Shown one piece after another: positions 7,920 through 17,816 of a stretch of 56,445 nt of DNA. The DNA is from Bradyrhizobium diversitatis. GTDB lineage: Bacteria > Pseudomonadota > Alphaproteobacteria > Rhizobiales > Xanthobacteraceae. Position 1 is the first letter of the stretch; each line of letters begins with the position of its first letter. The position numbers and the translations under genes are program-made. The notes under the pieces are model-generated. The model searched no databases, had not been told where the DNA came from, and was given only the letters and a program-made list of their open reading frames with translations. The stretch covers positions 1-56,445 of the forward strand of contig NZ_JACEGD010000039.1 in the NCBI RefSeq assembly GCF_016031635.1, read 5' to 3'.

Positions 7920-8576
7920 CTAATATTCGACCTCGAGCTCCTCGATCTCGGCTGGCTCCTCCCGCGCCGCAGCGATCCATTCCTGCATCTCCGGCATGGC
8001 CATGATGGTATCGGCATAGGCCTTCAGGCGCGGCTCGAGCTTGACGTCGTAGGTCACAAAGCGCGTCACCACCGGGGCGTACATCGCATCCGCCATGGTG
8101 CGCTGCGCGCCGAACAGGAACGGGCCGCCCGATTTCTCCAGACAGTCGCGCCAGATGAACCAGACGCGGTCGATGTCGGCCTGCGCCCGCGACCAGATCT
8201 TGAAGCCGGGAAAGTGCCCCTTCAGGTTGACCGGCAGTGAGGCGCGCAGCGTGGTGAAGCCGGAATGGATTTCGCCCGAGATCGAGCGGCAATGGGCGCG
8301 CTGGATGCGGTCGGCCGGCAACAGACCGGCGTCCGGCATCACCTCGTTGAGATATTCGGCAATCGCCAGCGTATCCCAGACCACGGCGCCCTCGTGCCGC
8401 AGGCACGGCACCAGGATCGACGACGACAGCAGCAAAATCTCGGCGCGTGCCGACGGATCGTCCGGGGCGGTGACGATCTCCTCGAAATCGAGCCCGGAGA
8501 ATTTCGTCAGCAGCCAGCCACGCAGCGACCAGGACGAGTAGTTCTTGCTGCTGATGGTCAGTGTCGCCTTCGCCAT
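7920..8576 (-). CDS. Glutathione S-transferase family protein
   Basis: A 218-residue cytosolic protein with the two-domain GST layout. Residues 1-85 form a thioredoxin-like domain (TISSKNYSSWSLRGWLLTKF with Ser/Tyr candidates for activating glutathione, SSSILVPCLRHEGAVVWDTL with the cis-Pro, then IAEYLNEVMPD). The rest is helical, including FLFGAQRTMADAMYAPVVTRF, the usual N-capping box and hydrophobic staple. It probably conjugates glutathione to electrophiles; the SSWSLRG N-terminus is shared with a subgroup of uncharacterised bacterial GSTs. It is divergent from the phaZ gene, with 147 bp between them. Confidence 0.9.
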   Translation of the reverse strand: MAKATLTISSKNYSSWSLRGWLLTKFSGLDFEEIVTAPDDPSARAEILLLSSSILVPCLRHEGAVVWDTLAIAEYLNEVMPDAGLLPADRIQRAHCRSISGEIHSGFTTLRASLPVNLKGHFPGFKIWSRAQADIDRVWFIWRDCLEKSGGPFLFGAQRTMADAMYAPVVTRFVTYDVKLEPRLKAYADTIMAMPEMQEWIAAAREEPAEIEELEVEY

Positions 8577-8723
8577 GTGGCCTCTTCCTTGGTCCCGACT
8601 TCAGCCCGGCCCGCGTGCTTCCCGTGTCATGAGCAGCAAGCGACGTGCCAATTCAGCGGCGACCCGGACTGCCGTCTGGCGTCCTTATTGCATGGCAGCA
8701 CGGGACGGGATGGGCGTTTCAGC

Positions 8724-9947
8724 ATGATGTCGATGTTTTATCAGGCCTTTCAAAACCACATGGACCTGACGGCGCCATGGCGCGCAGGGGCTTCGTCGGC
8801 ACTCAAATTCCTCAATCTGGTGCCGCAGGGCAGGTCGGATCAGGTCGTCGGCCGGCTGTCGGCCGCGCTGGAGCTGATCTCGCGCTCCACCCTCACCTAC
8901 GATCGGCCGGCCTACGGCATCGACAGCGTCATGGTCGGCAACCGCGAAATCGCCGTGACCGAGGAGATCGCCTACGCGACGCCGTTCGGCTCGCTGCTGC
9001 ACTTCAAGAAACACGGCGTGGGCGAGCAGCCGCGCATGCTGCTGGTGGCGCCGATGTCCGGCCATTTCGCCACGCTGCTGCGTGGCACCGTGAAGACGCT
9101 GCTGCAGGACCACGACGTCTACATCACCGACTGGCACAATCCGCGCGACATCCCGCGCAGCGAGGGCCGCTTCGGGCTCGACGACTACACCGATCATCTC
9201 ATCGACTTCCTGGGCCAGCTCGGTCCGCGCCCGCACATGGTGGCGATCTGCCAGCCGTCGGTCTCGGCGCTCGCGGCCGCCGCCGTGATGTGCGAGGGCA
9301 ACCATCCGTCACGCCCGGCGACGCTGACGCTGATGGCGGGGCCGATCGACACACGCATCCAGCCGACCAGGGTCAACGAGTTCGCCAAGAGCCGGCCGAT
9401 CGACTGGTTCGAGCGCAATCTGATCAACTACGTGCCGGTGCAGTGCCGCGGCGCGCTGCGCAAGGTCTATCCCGGCTTCGTGCAGCTCACGGCCTTCGTC
9501 TCGATGAATCTCGAGCGCCACATCAAGCAGCACATGGACCTCGCCAACCACATCGCCAAGGGCGAGAAGGAGAAGGCGGCGACCATCAAGACGTTCTACG
9601 ACGAATATTTCGCGGTGATGGATCTGCCGGCGGAGTTCTACATCGAGACGGTGCGCGACGTGTTCCAGGAGCACCTGCTGCCGCAGGGCAAATTGATGCA
9701 CCGCGGCCGTCCCGTGAATACCAAGGCCGTCAGCCGCATGGGCCTGATGACAGTCGAGGGCGAGAAGGACGACATCTGCTCAATCGGCCAGACGTTGGCC
9801 GCGCAAGACCTCTGCACCGGCGTGCGCGCCTACCGCCGCGTCCACCACATGCAGGCCGGCGTCGGCCATTACGGCGTGTTCTCCGGCAAGCGCTGGAACA
9901 ACGAAATCTATCCGCTGCTGCGCGATTTCGTGCACGTCAATTCGTGA
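8724..9947 (+). CDS. phaZ: Intracellular polyhydroxyalkanoate depolymerase
   Basis: A 407-residue intracellular PHA/PHB depolymerase, which releases hydroxyalkanoate units from storage granules. It begins MMSMFYQAFQN (ATG at 8724; 8727 and 8733 are possible). Family marks are the N-terminal YQAFQNHMDLTAPWRA, the YITDWHNPRDIPRSEGRFGL segment, MVAICQPSVSALA at about residues 170-185 with the catalytic-type cysteine, and a C-terminal PHB_depo_C region with HHMQAGVGHYGVFSG containing the histidine. The last 88 codons plus stop (9681-9947) are repeated at 11315-11581, beyond an abortive-infection gene. The upstream copy is intact and should make a full-length enzyme, but its 3' end may be of foreign origin. 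Confidence 0.92.
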   Translation: MMSMFYQAFQNHMDLTAPWRAGASSALKFLNLVPQGRSDQVVGRLSAALELISRSTLTYDRPAYGIDSVMVGNREIAVTEEIAYATPFGSLLHFKKHGVGEQPRMLLVAPMSGHFATLLRGTVKTLLQDHDVYITDWHNPRDIPRSEGRFGLDDYTDHLIDFLGQLGPRPHMVAICQPSVSALAAAAVMCEGNHPSRPATLTLMAGPIDTRIQPTRVNEFAKSRPIDWFERNLINYVPVQCRGALRKVYPGFVQLTAFVSMNLERHIKQHMDLANHIAKGEKEKAATIKTFYDEYFAVMDLPAEFYIETVRDVFQEHLLPQGKLMHRGRPVNTKAVSRMGLMTVEGEKDDICSIGQTLAAQDLCTGVRAYRRVHHMQAGVGHYGVFSGKRWNNEIYPLLRDFVHVNS

Positions 9948-11314
9948 TAGAGATGCAGTGCACCTCAGGCACGAAAAACGACGCACACTATTGCTTTGGC
10001 TCGATCAACGTCGGCGAGGTTGATCGGGGCACCGCCTGCACGGTCTGGCGCGCCTCCCAGGTCGCGACGAGAAACGTAGCCATCGCGCCGGCCAGATTGA
10101 CCGCAAGTTCCGCATGTCGCGCCTGCGGACGTGCTCGCTTTGGGCCCGGGCTATGGGCATCGCTTAGTTTGTTACGAAGAGCACCCAACGACTCAACCAC
10201 CGACTGACAGCTCCCCAAAATCTGTTTGAACACCTGTTCGGTGTGGTCGTCCGGCGCAAGTTTCAGTACTTTCGCAAGCTTGCGGTAGAGTACCGGCAAG
10301 TCGTCGGCCTCATGCCACGTCTCTCCCGCCTGATCGAGAATCCACTTGCAGACGTCCTCCAACAGCGTGCGCGCCAGCGTGATTGCTCCCGCTGGTTCCG
10401 AGGCGCGCCGCTCGAGCGCCATCGTCCAGCGCGCATGTACCTGCGTCGGGTCGAAGGCTGCCAACGTCGCGGAAATGCTTTCGTCTGCCGGCGATCCTGT
10501 CGGGAATGGCCGCACAGCATAGAACGGACTCCCCGATATTCGCCCTGCCTGCGACAGTGTGTAGCCGTCGTGGCGCAACAGGGCGTCGATCTTCTCGGCC
10601 AGTTCGACCTGCTCTGGCGCCGACCGAACCTCAGGTGACGTAAGCGCAGCGAGCAACTTAAATAACTGAGCGCGAGAGCACGTCAGCACGCCAAGCGCTT
10701 CCAGCACGTCACGGTTCGAAAGATCATCGTTCCGAACGGTATGCCGATGAAGATAGTCTTCGAACGTCGCCTCTGTGCTGGGATGCGGTGCCCGCAGCGA
10801 CGCTATGGGCCAAAGCCCCCGGATGAAGTCCATATCCTCGATCTCGCGTGCAAGCGGGAGATGGTCGAATAGCGTGATGAGACGTCGCCGCGTGAGCGTT
10901 GTTACGGGCGAACCGTTGAGCTCATCAATCTTGGTTAGTTGCTCAACTAGCTTGAAGTGCTCCTGCTCCGAGAGCAACTGTCGAGCGCTTGCGACGACCT
11001 GATCTGCCGAGACATCCGCGAGTCGCCTTTGGGCATATTTGTACTTGCTTGCGAAAGCTTCCTGTTCTTCTCCATCGCCCAAGTTGAGACGCCGGCATAA
11101 TGCCGGAACGTCATACGCCTTAACGTCAGCAATGGCTGACGCCAGCAAGTTACGAAGCTCGTTGATCATGGAGGGCGGGAAAGGCGAGGACATCGGGACC
11201 GGTGATGACAGGCGTGGCGTACCATAGTGCTATCTGATACCGGTTTTGGCTAGTCATCCCCTCAGGGAGGAACCAAAATCAGGTCCCCTATTGCACGGCG
11301 GGACAAACTTCTTG
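9948..11314. mobile_element. Putative horizontally acquired defence segment inserted at phaZ 3' end
   Basis: This 1.37-kb segment is bounded on both sides by the last 267 bp of phaZ in direct orientation (9681-9947 and 11315-11581). It holds only one gene, an Abi_C abortive-infection protein on the opposite strand. The base composition of that gene appears lower in GC than its neighbours. The copies are gapless, end exactly at the stop codon and differ by about 6 percent, all synonymous. The layout copies that of islands which integrate at the 3' end of a gene and restore it, but no integrase is present. Donor-DNA homologous recombination is an alternative. Confidence 0.55.
9988..11193 (-). 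CDS. Abortive infection protein, Abi_C domain with HEPN-type motif
   Basis: A 401-residue protein likely to act as a phage-defence toxin. Residues about 265-380 match my memory of the Abi_C domain (PF14355): LLEDVCKWILDQ, DLPVLYRKLAKVLKLAPDDH, VFKQILGSCQSVVESLGALR, then NKLSDAH and RHAELAVNLAGAMATFLVATW. Inside it R340-N341 and H347 form an RN-x5-H motif (R-x6-H) as in HEPN ribonucleases. The N-terminal half is helical, without recognised catalytic residues, and may sense infection. An alternative start is M9 (11169); neither start has a clear ribosome binding site. It stands alone between the two phaZ 3' ends, on the opposite strand. No antitoxin gene is seen nearby. Function is inferred from the family only. 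Confidence 0.82.
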   Translation of the reverse strand: MSSPFPPSMINELRNLLASAIADVKAYDVPALCRRLNLGDGEEQEAFASKYKYAQRRLADVSADQVVASARQLLSEQEHFKLVEQLTKIDELNGSPVTTLTRRRLITLFDHLPLAREIEDMDFIRGLWPIASLRAPHPSTEATFEDYLHRHTVRNDDLSNRDVLEALGVLTCSRAQLFKLLAALTSPEVRSAPEQVELAEKIDALLRHDGYTLSQAGRISGSPFYAVRPFPTGSPADESISATLAAFDPTQVHARWTMALERRASEPAGAITLARTLLEDVCKWILDQAGETWHEADDLPVLYRKLAKVLKLAPDDHTEQVFKQILGSCQSVVESLGALRNKLSDAHSPGPKRARPQARHAELAVNLAGAMATFLVATWEARQTVQAVPRSTSPTLIEPKQ

Positions 11315-11581
11315 CCGCAGGGCAAGCTGATGCATCGCGGCCGCCCGGTGAACACCAAGGCCGTCAGTCGCATGGGCCTGATGACGGTCGAGGGCGAGAA
11401 GGACGACATCTGCTCGATCGGCCAGACGCTCGCTGCGCAAGACCTCTGCACCGGCGTACGCGCCTATCGGCGCGTCCACCACATGCAGGCCGGCGTCGGC
11501 CATTACGGCGTGTTCTCCGGCAAGCGCTGGAACAACGAGATCTATCCGCTGCTGCGCGATTTCGTGCACGTCAATTCGTGA
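11315..11581 (+). pseudogene. phaZ: Displaced phaZ 3' fragment (C-terminal 88 codons)
   Basis: The fragment is collinear without gaps with 9681-9947 of the intact phaZ and keeps the frame and stop codon. The sequence just before it has no similarity to phaZ. An open frame extends back to 11246, but it has no phaZ-like start and no evident ribosome binding site, so translation is unlikely. About 16 nucleotide differences separate the copies and none changes an amino acid. Because it abuts the downstream ABC-transporter gene, this is probably the resident original 3' end of phaZ. Confidence 0.88.
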
Positions 11582-11587
11582 GGCGCC

Positions 11588-13456
<1,869 letters not shown>

Positions 13457-13493
13457 GCAAAGCCCCCTGCACATGCCGCGCAGACGGTGCGCT

Positions 13494-13610
13494 CCCTCCC
13501 CCGCATGCGGGGGAGGGTTGGGGAGAGGGTGTCTCCACAATCGAGAACCCCCAAGAGGAGAGAACCCTCACCCGGCGCTACGCGCCGACCTCTCCCGCAA
13601 GCGGGAGAGG
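13494..13610. repeat. Two GC-rich palindromes (CCTCTCCC type)
   Basis: A perfect 24-bp palindrome occupies 13494-13517 (arms CCCTCCCCCGCA and TGCGGGGGAGGG). A second, with arms CCTCTCCCGC and GCGGGAGAGG around AA, is at 13589-13610. They lie between two genes of the same putative operon and could lower or stabilise downstream transcript segments. A related palindrome is at 2874-2896. Confidence 0.75.
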
Positions 13611-13657
13611 TAAACTGCGCCCGTGGCTGCACCGATATTCCCATCACTATCGCGCCC

Positions 13658-14584
13658 TCAGTAACCACGACTGCGATCGACGAGCCCCGGCAGCTCCTCG
13701 CCGCGGCGATGCCGAGCGATGACGTCGAGCACGAAATCGACCGCCGTATCCGGCGTCGTCATGCTGGCATTGTGCGGCGTCAGCAGGATGCGCGGATGGC
13801 TCCAGAACGGATGTCCCGCAGGCAGCGGCTCGGGATCGGTGACGTCGAGCACCGCACCGGACAACGCGCCGCTGTCGAGCGCCGCAAGGAGGTCAGCCTC
13901 GACGAGATGCGGGCCGCGTCCGACATTGACGAGCCCTGCCCCGCGCGGCAGGCGCGCGAACAGCTCGGCATTGAGAATGCCGCGCGTCTGATCCGTCAGC
14001 GGCAGCAGGCAGACGAGAATGTCGGCCTGCGCCAGAAATTCTGGCAAGGCATCGGCCCCCGCATAGCAGATGACGCCTTCGATCTCGCGCGGCGAACGAT
14101 TCCACCCAAGAAGCGGAAAGCCGAACATCTTGAGTCGTTCCAGCACCGCCTGGCCGAGTTGGCCGAGCCCCATCACGCCGACCCGCCGGCGCCTGGCCGG
14201 CGTGATCCGGATCTCGCGCCAGACCTGCTGCTTCTGCTGACCGATGAAATCGAGGAGATCGCGGTGCAGGCCGAGCACGGCCATGGTGACGTATTCGACC
14301 ATGGTCTCGGCGATGCCGGGCTCCAGCATGCGGACCAGCGGGATGTGCGCTGGGACTTTCGTGGTGTCGAACTGATCGACGCCAGCGCCCACCGAGAAGA
14401 CCAGCTCAAGATTGGGAAAGGTCGTCGCGATATCATCCGGCGGGACCCAGGCCACGAGATAACGCACCGCGGCGGGGTCGCCGATATCAGGCCAGAGCCG
14501 GAACGGCACGTCGGGCGCGCGCTCCGCGAAGAAGCGCGCCCACTCGGCACCGCGCACCATGTTGGCCTTGTAGAGAACCGTCAT
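13658..14584 (-). CDS. D-2-hydroxyacid dehydrogenase (GhrA-like)
   Basis: A 308-residue NAD(P)-dependent dehydrogenase predicted to interconvert a 2-oxoacid and a D-2-hydroxyacid, such as glyoxylate or hydroxypyruvate. The Rossmann motif GVMGLGQLGQAVLERL is at about residues 136-151. The conserved NVGRGPHLVEADLLAALDSG, DVTDPEPLPAGHPFW (Glu) and LLTPHNAS (His) complete the catalytic set of the GhrA subgroup. It lies seven bases downstream of the amino-acid-oxidase-like gene and upstream of the ABC ATPase. It may therefore reduce the 2-oxoacid made by the oxidase; that link is inference. Confidence 0.92.
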   Translation of the reverse strand: MTVLYKANMVRGAEWARFFAERAPDVPFRLWPDIGDPAAVRYLVAWVPPDDIATTFPNLELVFSVGAGVDQFDTTKVPAHIPLVRMLEPGIAETMVEYVTMAVLGLHRDLLDFIGQQKQQVWREIRITPARRRRVGVMGLGQLGQAVLERLKMFGFPLLGWNRSPREIEGVICYAGADALPEFLAQADILVCLLPLTDQTRGILNAELFARLPRGAGLVNVGRGPHLVEADLLAALDSGALSGAVLDVTDPEPLPAGHPFWSHPRILLTPHNASMTTPDTAVDFVLDVIARHRRGEELPGLVDRSRGY

Positions 14585-14591
14585 GCCGGCC

Positions 14592-15920
14592 TCAGAACGG
14601 GCTGACCGGCGCGAGACGACGGCCGTCGATCATGCGCTTGTGGCTGTAGGCGGCCGGATCGACCAGCGGCGTCGCGCCCGTCACGAGGTCGGCCGCAAGC
14701 TTGCCGGCGGCGGGACCGATGCCGAAACCATGGCCGGAGAAGCCGGTCGCGAGGAAGAAACCCGGCAGCGCATCGACCGGTGAGATCACCGGAATCGTAT
14801 CGGGTGTGCAGTCGATGGTGCCGCCCCAGGCTTCCGCGATCTCGATGTCCTTCAATTCCGGATTCGACTTGATCAGCGCCGCCAGCGCCGCATTGACCAG
14901 CGACATGTCAGGCGCGGGATCGCGCACGCGCTCGGCCTCGAATGGCGACGGCTTGTCGAAACTCCAGCTGGTGCCGCGCATGAGCTGATCGAAGAACGAC
15001 TTGCCGAACGAGAGCTTCAGTCCGTTCTTACGATGCTGATAAGTCGGCCAGAACGTGCGCGCGTAACGGAACAGGTCCGGCGACAGCTCGACCGTACCGC
15101 GGTTGCGCAGCGCCAGCGTGAAGCCGCCGTCGAGACGGCGGCGGATGCAGTAGAAATCGGTGCCGAGCGCGCCGGAGGTGATCTCCGGTCCCGGCGTGGT
15201 CCGGCACGCGGTAGCGTTGACGAGGCCGATCGGCAGCTCGATGCCGTGGCGGCGGCAGAACAGCGACGACCACGCGCCGCCCGCCAGCAGCACGGCTTGC
15301 GTGCGGATCGTGCCCTTCTCGGTGACGACGGCGCTGACGCGCCCGCCCATCGTCTCCAGCCCACGCGCGGCGCAGCTCTGGTGGATGGTGACGCCGTGCT
15401 TGCGTGCGGCGGTGGCGAGCGCAGGGACGGCCATCGACGGCTCGGCGCGGCCATCGCTCGGCGTGTGCAGGCCGCCGACCCATGTGTCGGCATTGCCGGG
15501 CATGCGCTCGGCGACATCGGCCGGCGTCAGCACGGTGGAGTGAACCTGCATCTCGCGCGCGACCGCTGCCCAGCGCTCCCAGCTTGCGAGCTCGTCCTTG
15601 CTCTTGGTCAGGAACAACACGCCGGTGCGGCGGAAGCCGGCATCGACGCCCGAATCGTTCTGCATGTCCTCCCACAGAAGCAGCGCCTCGCGAGCCAGCG
15701 GGATTTCCTCGCGGGCGCGGCCCTGCTGCCGGCACCAGCCCCAATTGCGGCTCGACTGCTCGCCGCCGACATGGCCCTTCTCGACCAGTGCGACCGAATG
15801 GCCCTTCTTCGCGAGATGATAGGCCGCGGAGACGCCGATGACGCCGCCGCCGATGACGACGACATCCACCTGCTGCGGCAAGCGTTCGTCGCTGTTGATA
15901 CGGTTGAGCGGCGGGGACAT
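14592..15920 (-). CDS. FAD-dependent oxidoreductase, D-amino-acid oxidase (DAO/DadA) family
   Basis: A 442-residue flavoprotein of the DAO superfamily, expected to oxidise an amine or amino acid to an imine. Residues 18-45 hold the FAD motif VVVIGGGVIGVSAAYHLAKK with LVEKG after it. Then come GGEQSSRNWGWCRQQGR, an isoalloxazine-facing loop typical of this subgroup, and a C-terminal EAWGGTIDCTPDTIPVI followed by FLATGFSGHGFGIGPAAGKL, which closes the FAD site. No membrane anchor is visible. It follows the permease gene by 40 bp, within a transporter cluster, so its substrate is probably what the importer brings in. Sarcosine-, opine- or D-amino-acid-type substrates are all possible. Confidence 0.92.
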   Translation of the reverse strand: MSPPLNRINSDERLPQQVDVVVIGGGVIGVSAAYHLAKKGHSVALVEKGHVGGEQSSRNWGWCRQQGRAREEIPLAREALLLWEDMQNDSGVDAGFRRTGVLFLTKSKDELASWERWAAVAREMQVHSTVLTPADVAERMPGNADTWVGGLHTPSDGRAEPSMAVPALATAARKHGVTIHQSCAARGLETMGGRVSAVVTEKGTIRTQAVLLAGGAWSSLFCRRHGIELPIGLVNATACRTTPGPEITSGALGTDFYCIRRRLDGGFTLALRNRGTVELSPDLFRYARTFWPTYQHRKNGLKLSFGKSFFDQLMRGTSWSFDKPSPFEAERVRDPAPDMSLVNAALAALIKSNPELKDIEIAEAWGGTIDCTPDTIPVISPVDALPGFFLATGFSGHGFGIGPAAGKLAADLVTGATPLVDPAAYSHKRMIDGRRLAPVSPF

Positions 15921-15960
15921 GGGGCACTCCTGGAGTTCAATTCGATCGAGGTCTTGCTCG

Positions 15961-16836
15961 TCATGGGATGTTCATTCGCGGATCGAGCGCGTCGCGCAGC
16001 CCGTCGCCGAGAAAGTTGAAGCTGGTCACCGCGAGCGTGATGGCGACGCCCGGCACGATCGCGAGCCAGGGTGCGCTGGTGAGATAGATCTGCGCATTGT
16101 TGAGCATGTTGCCCCAGCTCGCCGCCGGCGGCTGGATGCCGTAGCCGAGATAGCTGACATAGGATTCGAGCAGGATCGCTTTCGCGACGTTCAGCGTCGC
16201 AGCCACCACGATCGGCGCGATCGCGTTGGGCACGAGCTCGCGGAACATGATCCGCAGATTCGACGAGCCGAAGGCGAGCGCAGCGACCGCAAACTCGCGC
16301 TCCCGCAGCGACCGCACCTGAGCCTCGACCACGCGAGCGACGGCCATCCAGGCCGTCGCCGCGATCAACACGGTGGTGGTGACGAGGCCGGGCTCGGTGA
16401 GCGCGGCCAGCGCCAGCAGGAGGAAGATGGTCGGAAAGCACAGCACGGCATCGACGAGCCGCATCAGGACCGCACCGACCACGCCGCCATAGAAGCCGGC
16501 GAAGGCGCCGACGGCGATTCCGACCGCCATCGCGATCACCATCGCGACGATGCCGATCGAGAGCGAGACGCGACCGCCCATCATCAGCCGCGCCAGCACG
16601 TCGCGGCCGAGCTCGTCGGTGCCGAGGAAATGGGCGCCGGAGAGCGGCGGCGCGAACCGCTTCATGATGTCGATATAGGTGTCGTCGAACGGCAGCAGAT
16701 AAGGGCCGAACGCCGACCCGAGGACGAGAACGAGGATGATCACCGCGCCCGCGAGCGCGAGCCGGTGGCGACGAAAACGACGCCACGCGGCCTGGCCGGG
16801 CGCGAGCTGAACGGTGGAGATGGTCGCAGCCGTCAT
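15961..16836 (-). CDS. Peptide-type ABC transporter permease (DppC-like)
   Basis: A 291-residue inner-membrane permease with the OppC/DppC N-terminal segment (WRRFRRHRLALAGAVIILVLVL), the loop HFLGTDELGRDVLARLMMGGRVSL and about six membrane helices. The EAA-type loop that contacts the ATPase is near EREFAVAALAFGSSNLRIMFRELVPN. The start ATG at 16836 lies two bases after the preceding gene's stop, which shows tight coupling. A longer in-frame reading to 17199 is shadow of the DppB-like gene. Confidence 0.94.
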   Translation of the reverse strand: MTAATISTVQLAPGQAAWRRFRRHRLALAGAVIILVLVLGSAFGPYLLPFDDTYIDIMKRFAPPLSGAHFLGTDELGRDVLARLMMGGRVSLSIGIVAMVIAMAVGIAVGAFAGFYGGVVGAVLMRLVDAVLCFPTIFLLLALAALTEPGLVTTTVLIAATAWMAVARVVEAQVRSLREREFAVAALAFGSSNLRIMFRELVPNAIAPIVVAATLNVAKAILLESYVSYLGYGIQPPAASWGNMLNNAQIYLTSAPWLAIVPGVAITLAVTSFNFLGDGLRDALDPRMNIP

Positions 16837-16838
16837 CG

Positions 16839-17789
16839 CTAGCCCACCCGGATGCGCGGATCGACGACAGCATAGAGGATGTCGGCGAGCAGGGAGCCGA
16901 TCAGCACCATGGTCGCCGAGAACATCAGGATGCCCATCACCACGGGATAGTCGCGATAGCCGATGGAATCGAGGAACAGCCGCCCCATGCCGGGCCAGGT
17001 GAACACGGTCTCGGCCACCAGCGCGCCGCCGAGCAGCGTCGGAAACTGCAAGCCCGCCACCGTGATCATCGGCAGCAGCGCGTTGCGAAGCGCGTGCACC
17101 GTGAGAATGCGCCATTCCGGCATGCCCTTGGCGCGCGCGGTGCGGATGTAGTCCTGGTTGATCACCTCGAGCATGGAGGAGCGCATGAAGCGGCCCCACA
17201 TCGCGGTTTCGACCAGCGCCAGCACCATTGCCGGCGCGATCAGATGATGCAGCAGGTCGAGGAAGGAGCCGTCGCCGATGGTCTGCCTGTTGCCGGCCGG
17301 CAGCCAGCCGAGCTTGACGGAGAAGACGTAAATGGTGACGAGGCCAAACCAGAAGGTCGGGATCGACAACGCGATCATGGCACCGACGGTGGCGAGCGTG
17401 TCGAACAGCGAATAGCGGCGCAGCGCGCCGAGCACGCCGATCCAGCAGCCGAGCAGCACCGCGATGATCGTCGCCGTCGCCATCAGCTCCAGCGTGGCGC
17501 CGAGATGCGAGGAAATCACCGACAGCACCGCCTCGCCGTCGCGATAGGAGCGCCCCCAGTCGCCCCGTACCATGCGGCCGAACCAGTCGAGATATTGGAT
17601 CGGCACCGGGCGATCGAGCCCGAGCTGCCTGGTGACGCGGTCGAGATCCTCCTGCGTCATCTGTCCGGAGACGGCGAACTGCGACAGCGGACCGCCGGGC
17701 GCCAGATGCAGGATGGCAAAGCCGATCGCCGAGACGATCACCAGCAGCATGATCGCCTGCGCCAGGCGGTTGACGACGTAACGGGCCAT
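16839..17789 (-). CDS. Peptide-type ABC transporter permease (DppB-like)
   Basis: A 316-residue inner-membrane permease of the DppB/OppB type. The N-terminus MARYVVNRLAQAIMLLVIVS, the periplasmic segment with LGLDRPVPIQYLDWFGRMVRGDWG and the C-terminal EAA loop (RTARAKGMPEWRILTVHALR) are standard, as is the terminal VVDPRIRVG. It pairs with the DppC-like protein to form the channel. It follows the substrate-binding protein gene by 27 bp. Confidence 0.95.
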   Translation of the reverse strand: MARYVVNRLAQAIMLLVIVSAIGFAILHLAPGGPLSQFAVSGQMTQEDLDRVTRQLGLDRPVPIQYLDWFGRMVRGDWGRSYRDGEAVLSVISSHLGATLELMATATIIAVLLGCWIGVLGALRRYSLFDTLATVGAMIALSIPTFWFGLVTIYVFSVKLGWLPAGNRQTIGDGSFLDLLHHLIAPAMVLALVETAMWGRFMRSSMLEVINQDYIRTARAKGMPEWRILTVHALRNALLPMITVAGLQFPTLLGGALVAETVFTWPGMGRLFLDSIGYRDYPVVMGILMFSATMVLIGSLLADILYAVVDPRIRVG

Positions 17790-17816
17790 CTCAGGCGATC
17801 CAGCGTGCCTGAGACA

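Noticed and set aside
11246..11581. Small gene encoding a PHA depolymerase-like protein
   Set aside because: Only the C-terminal 88 codons match phaZ. The first 23 codons are unrelated and no ribosome binding site is present, so it is treated as a displaced fragment.
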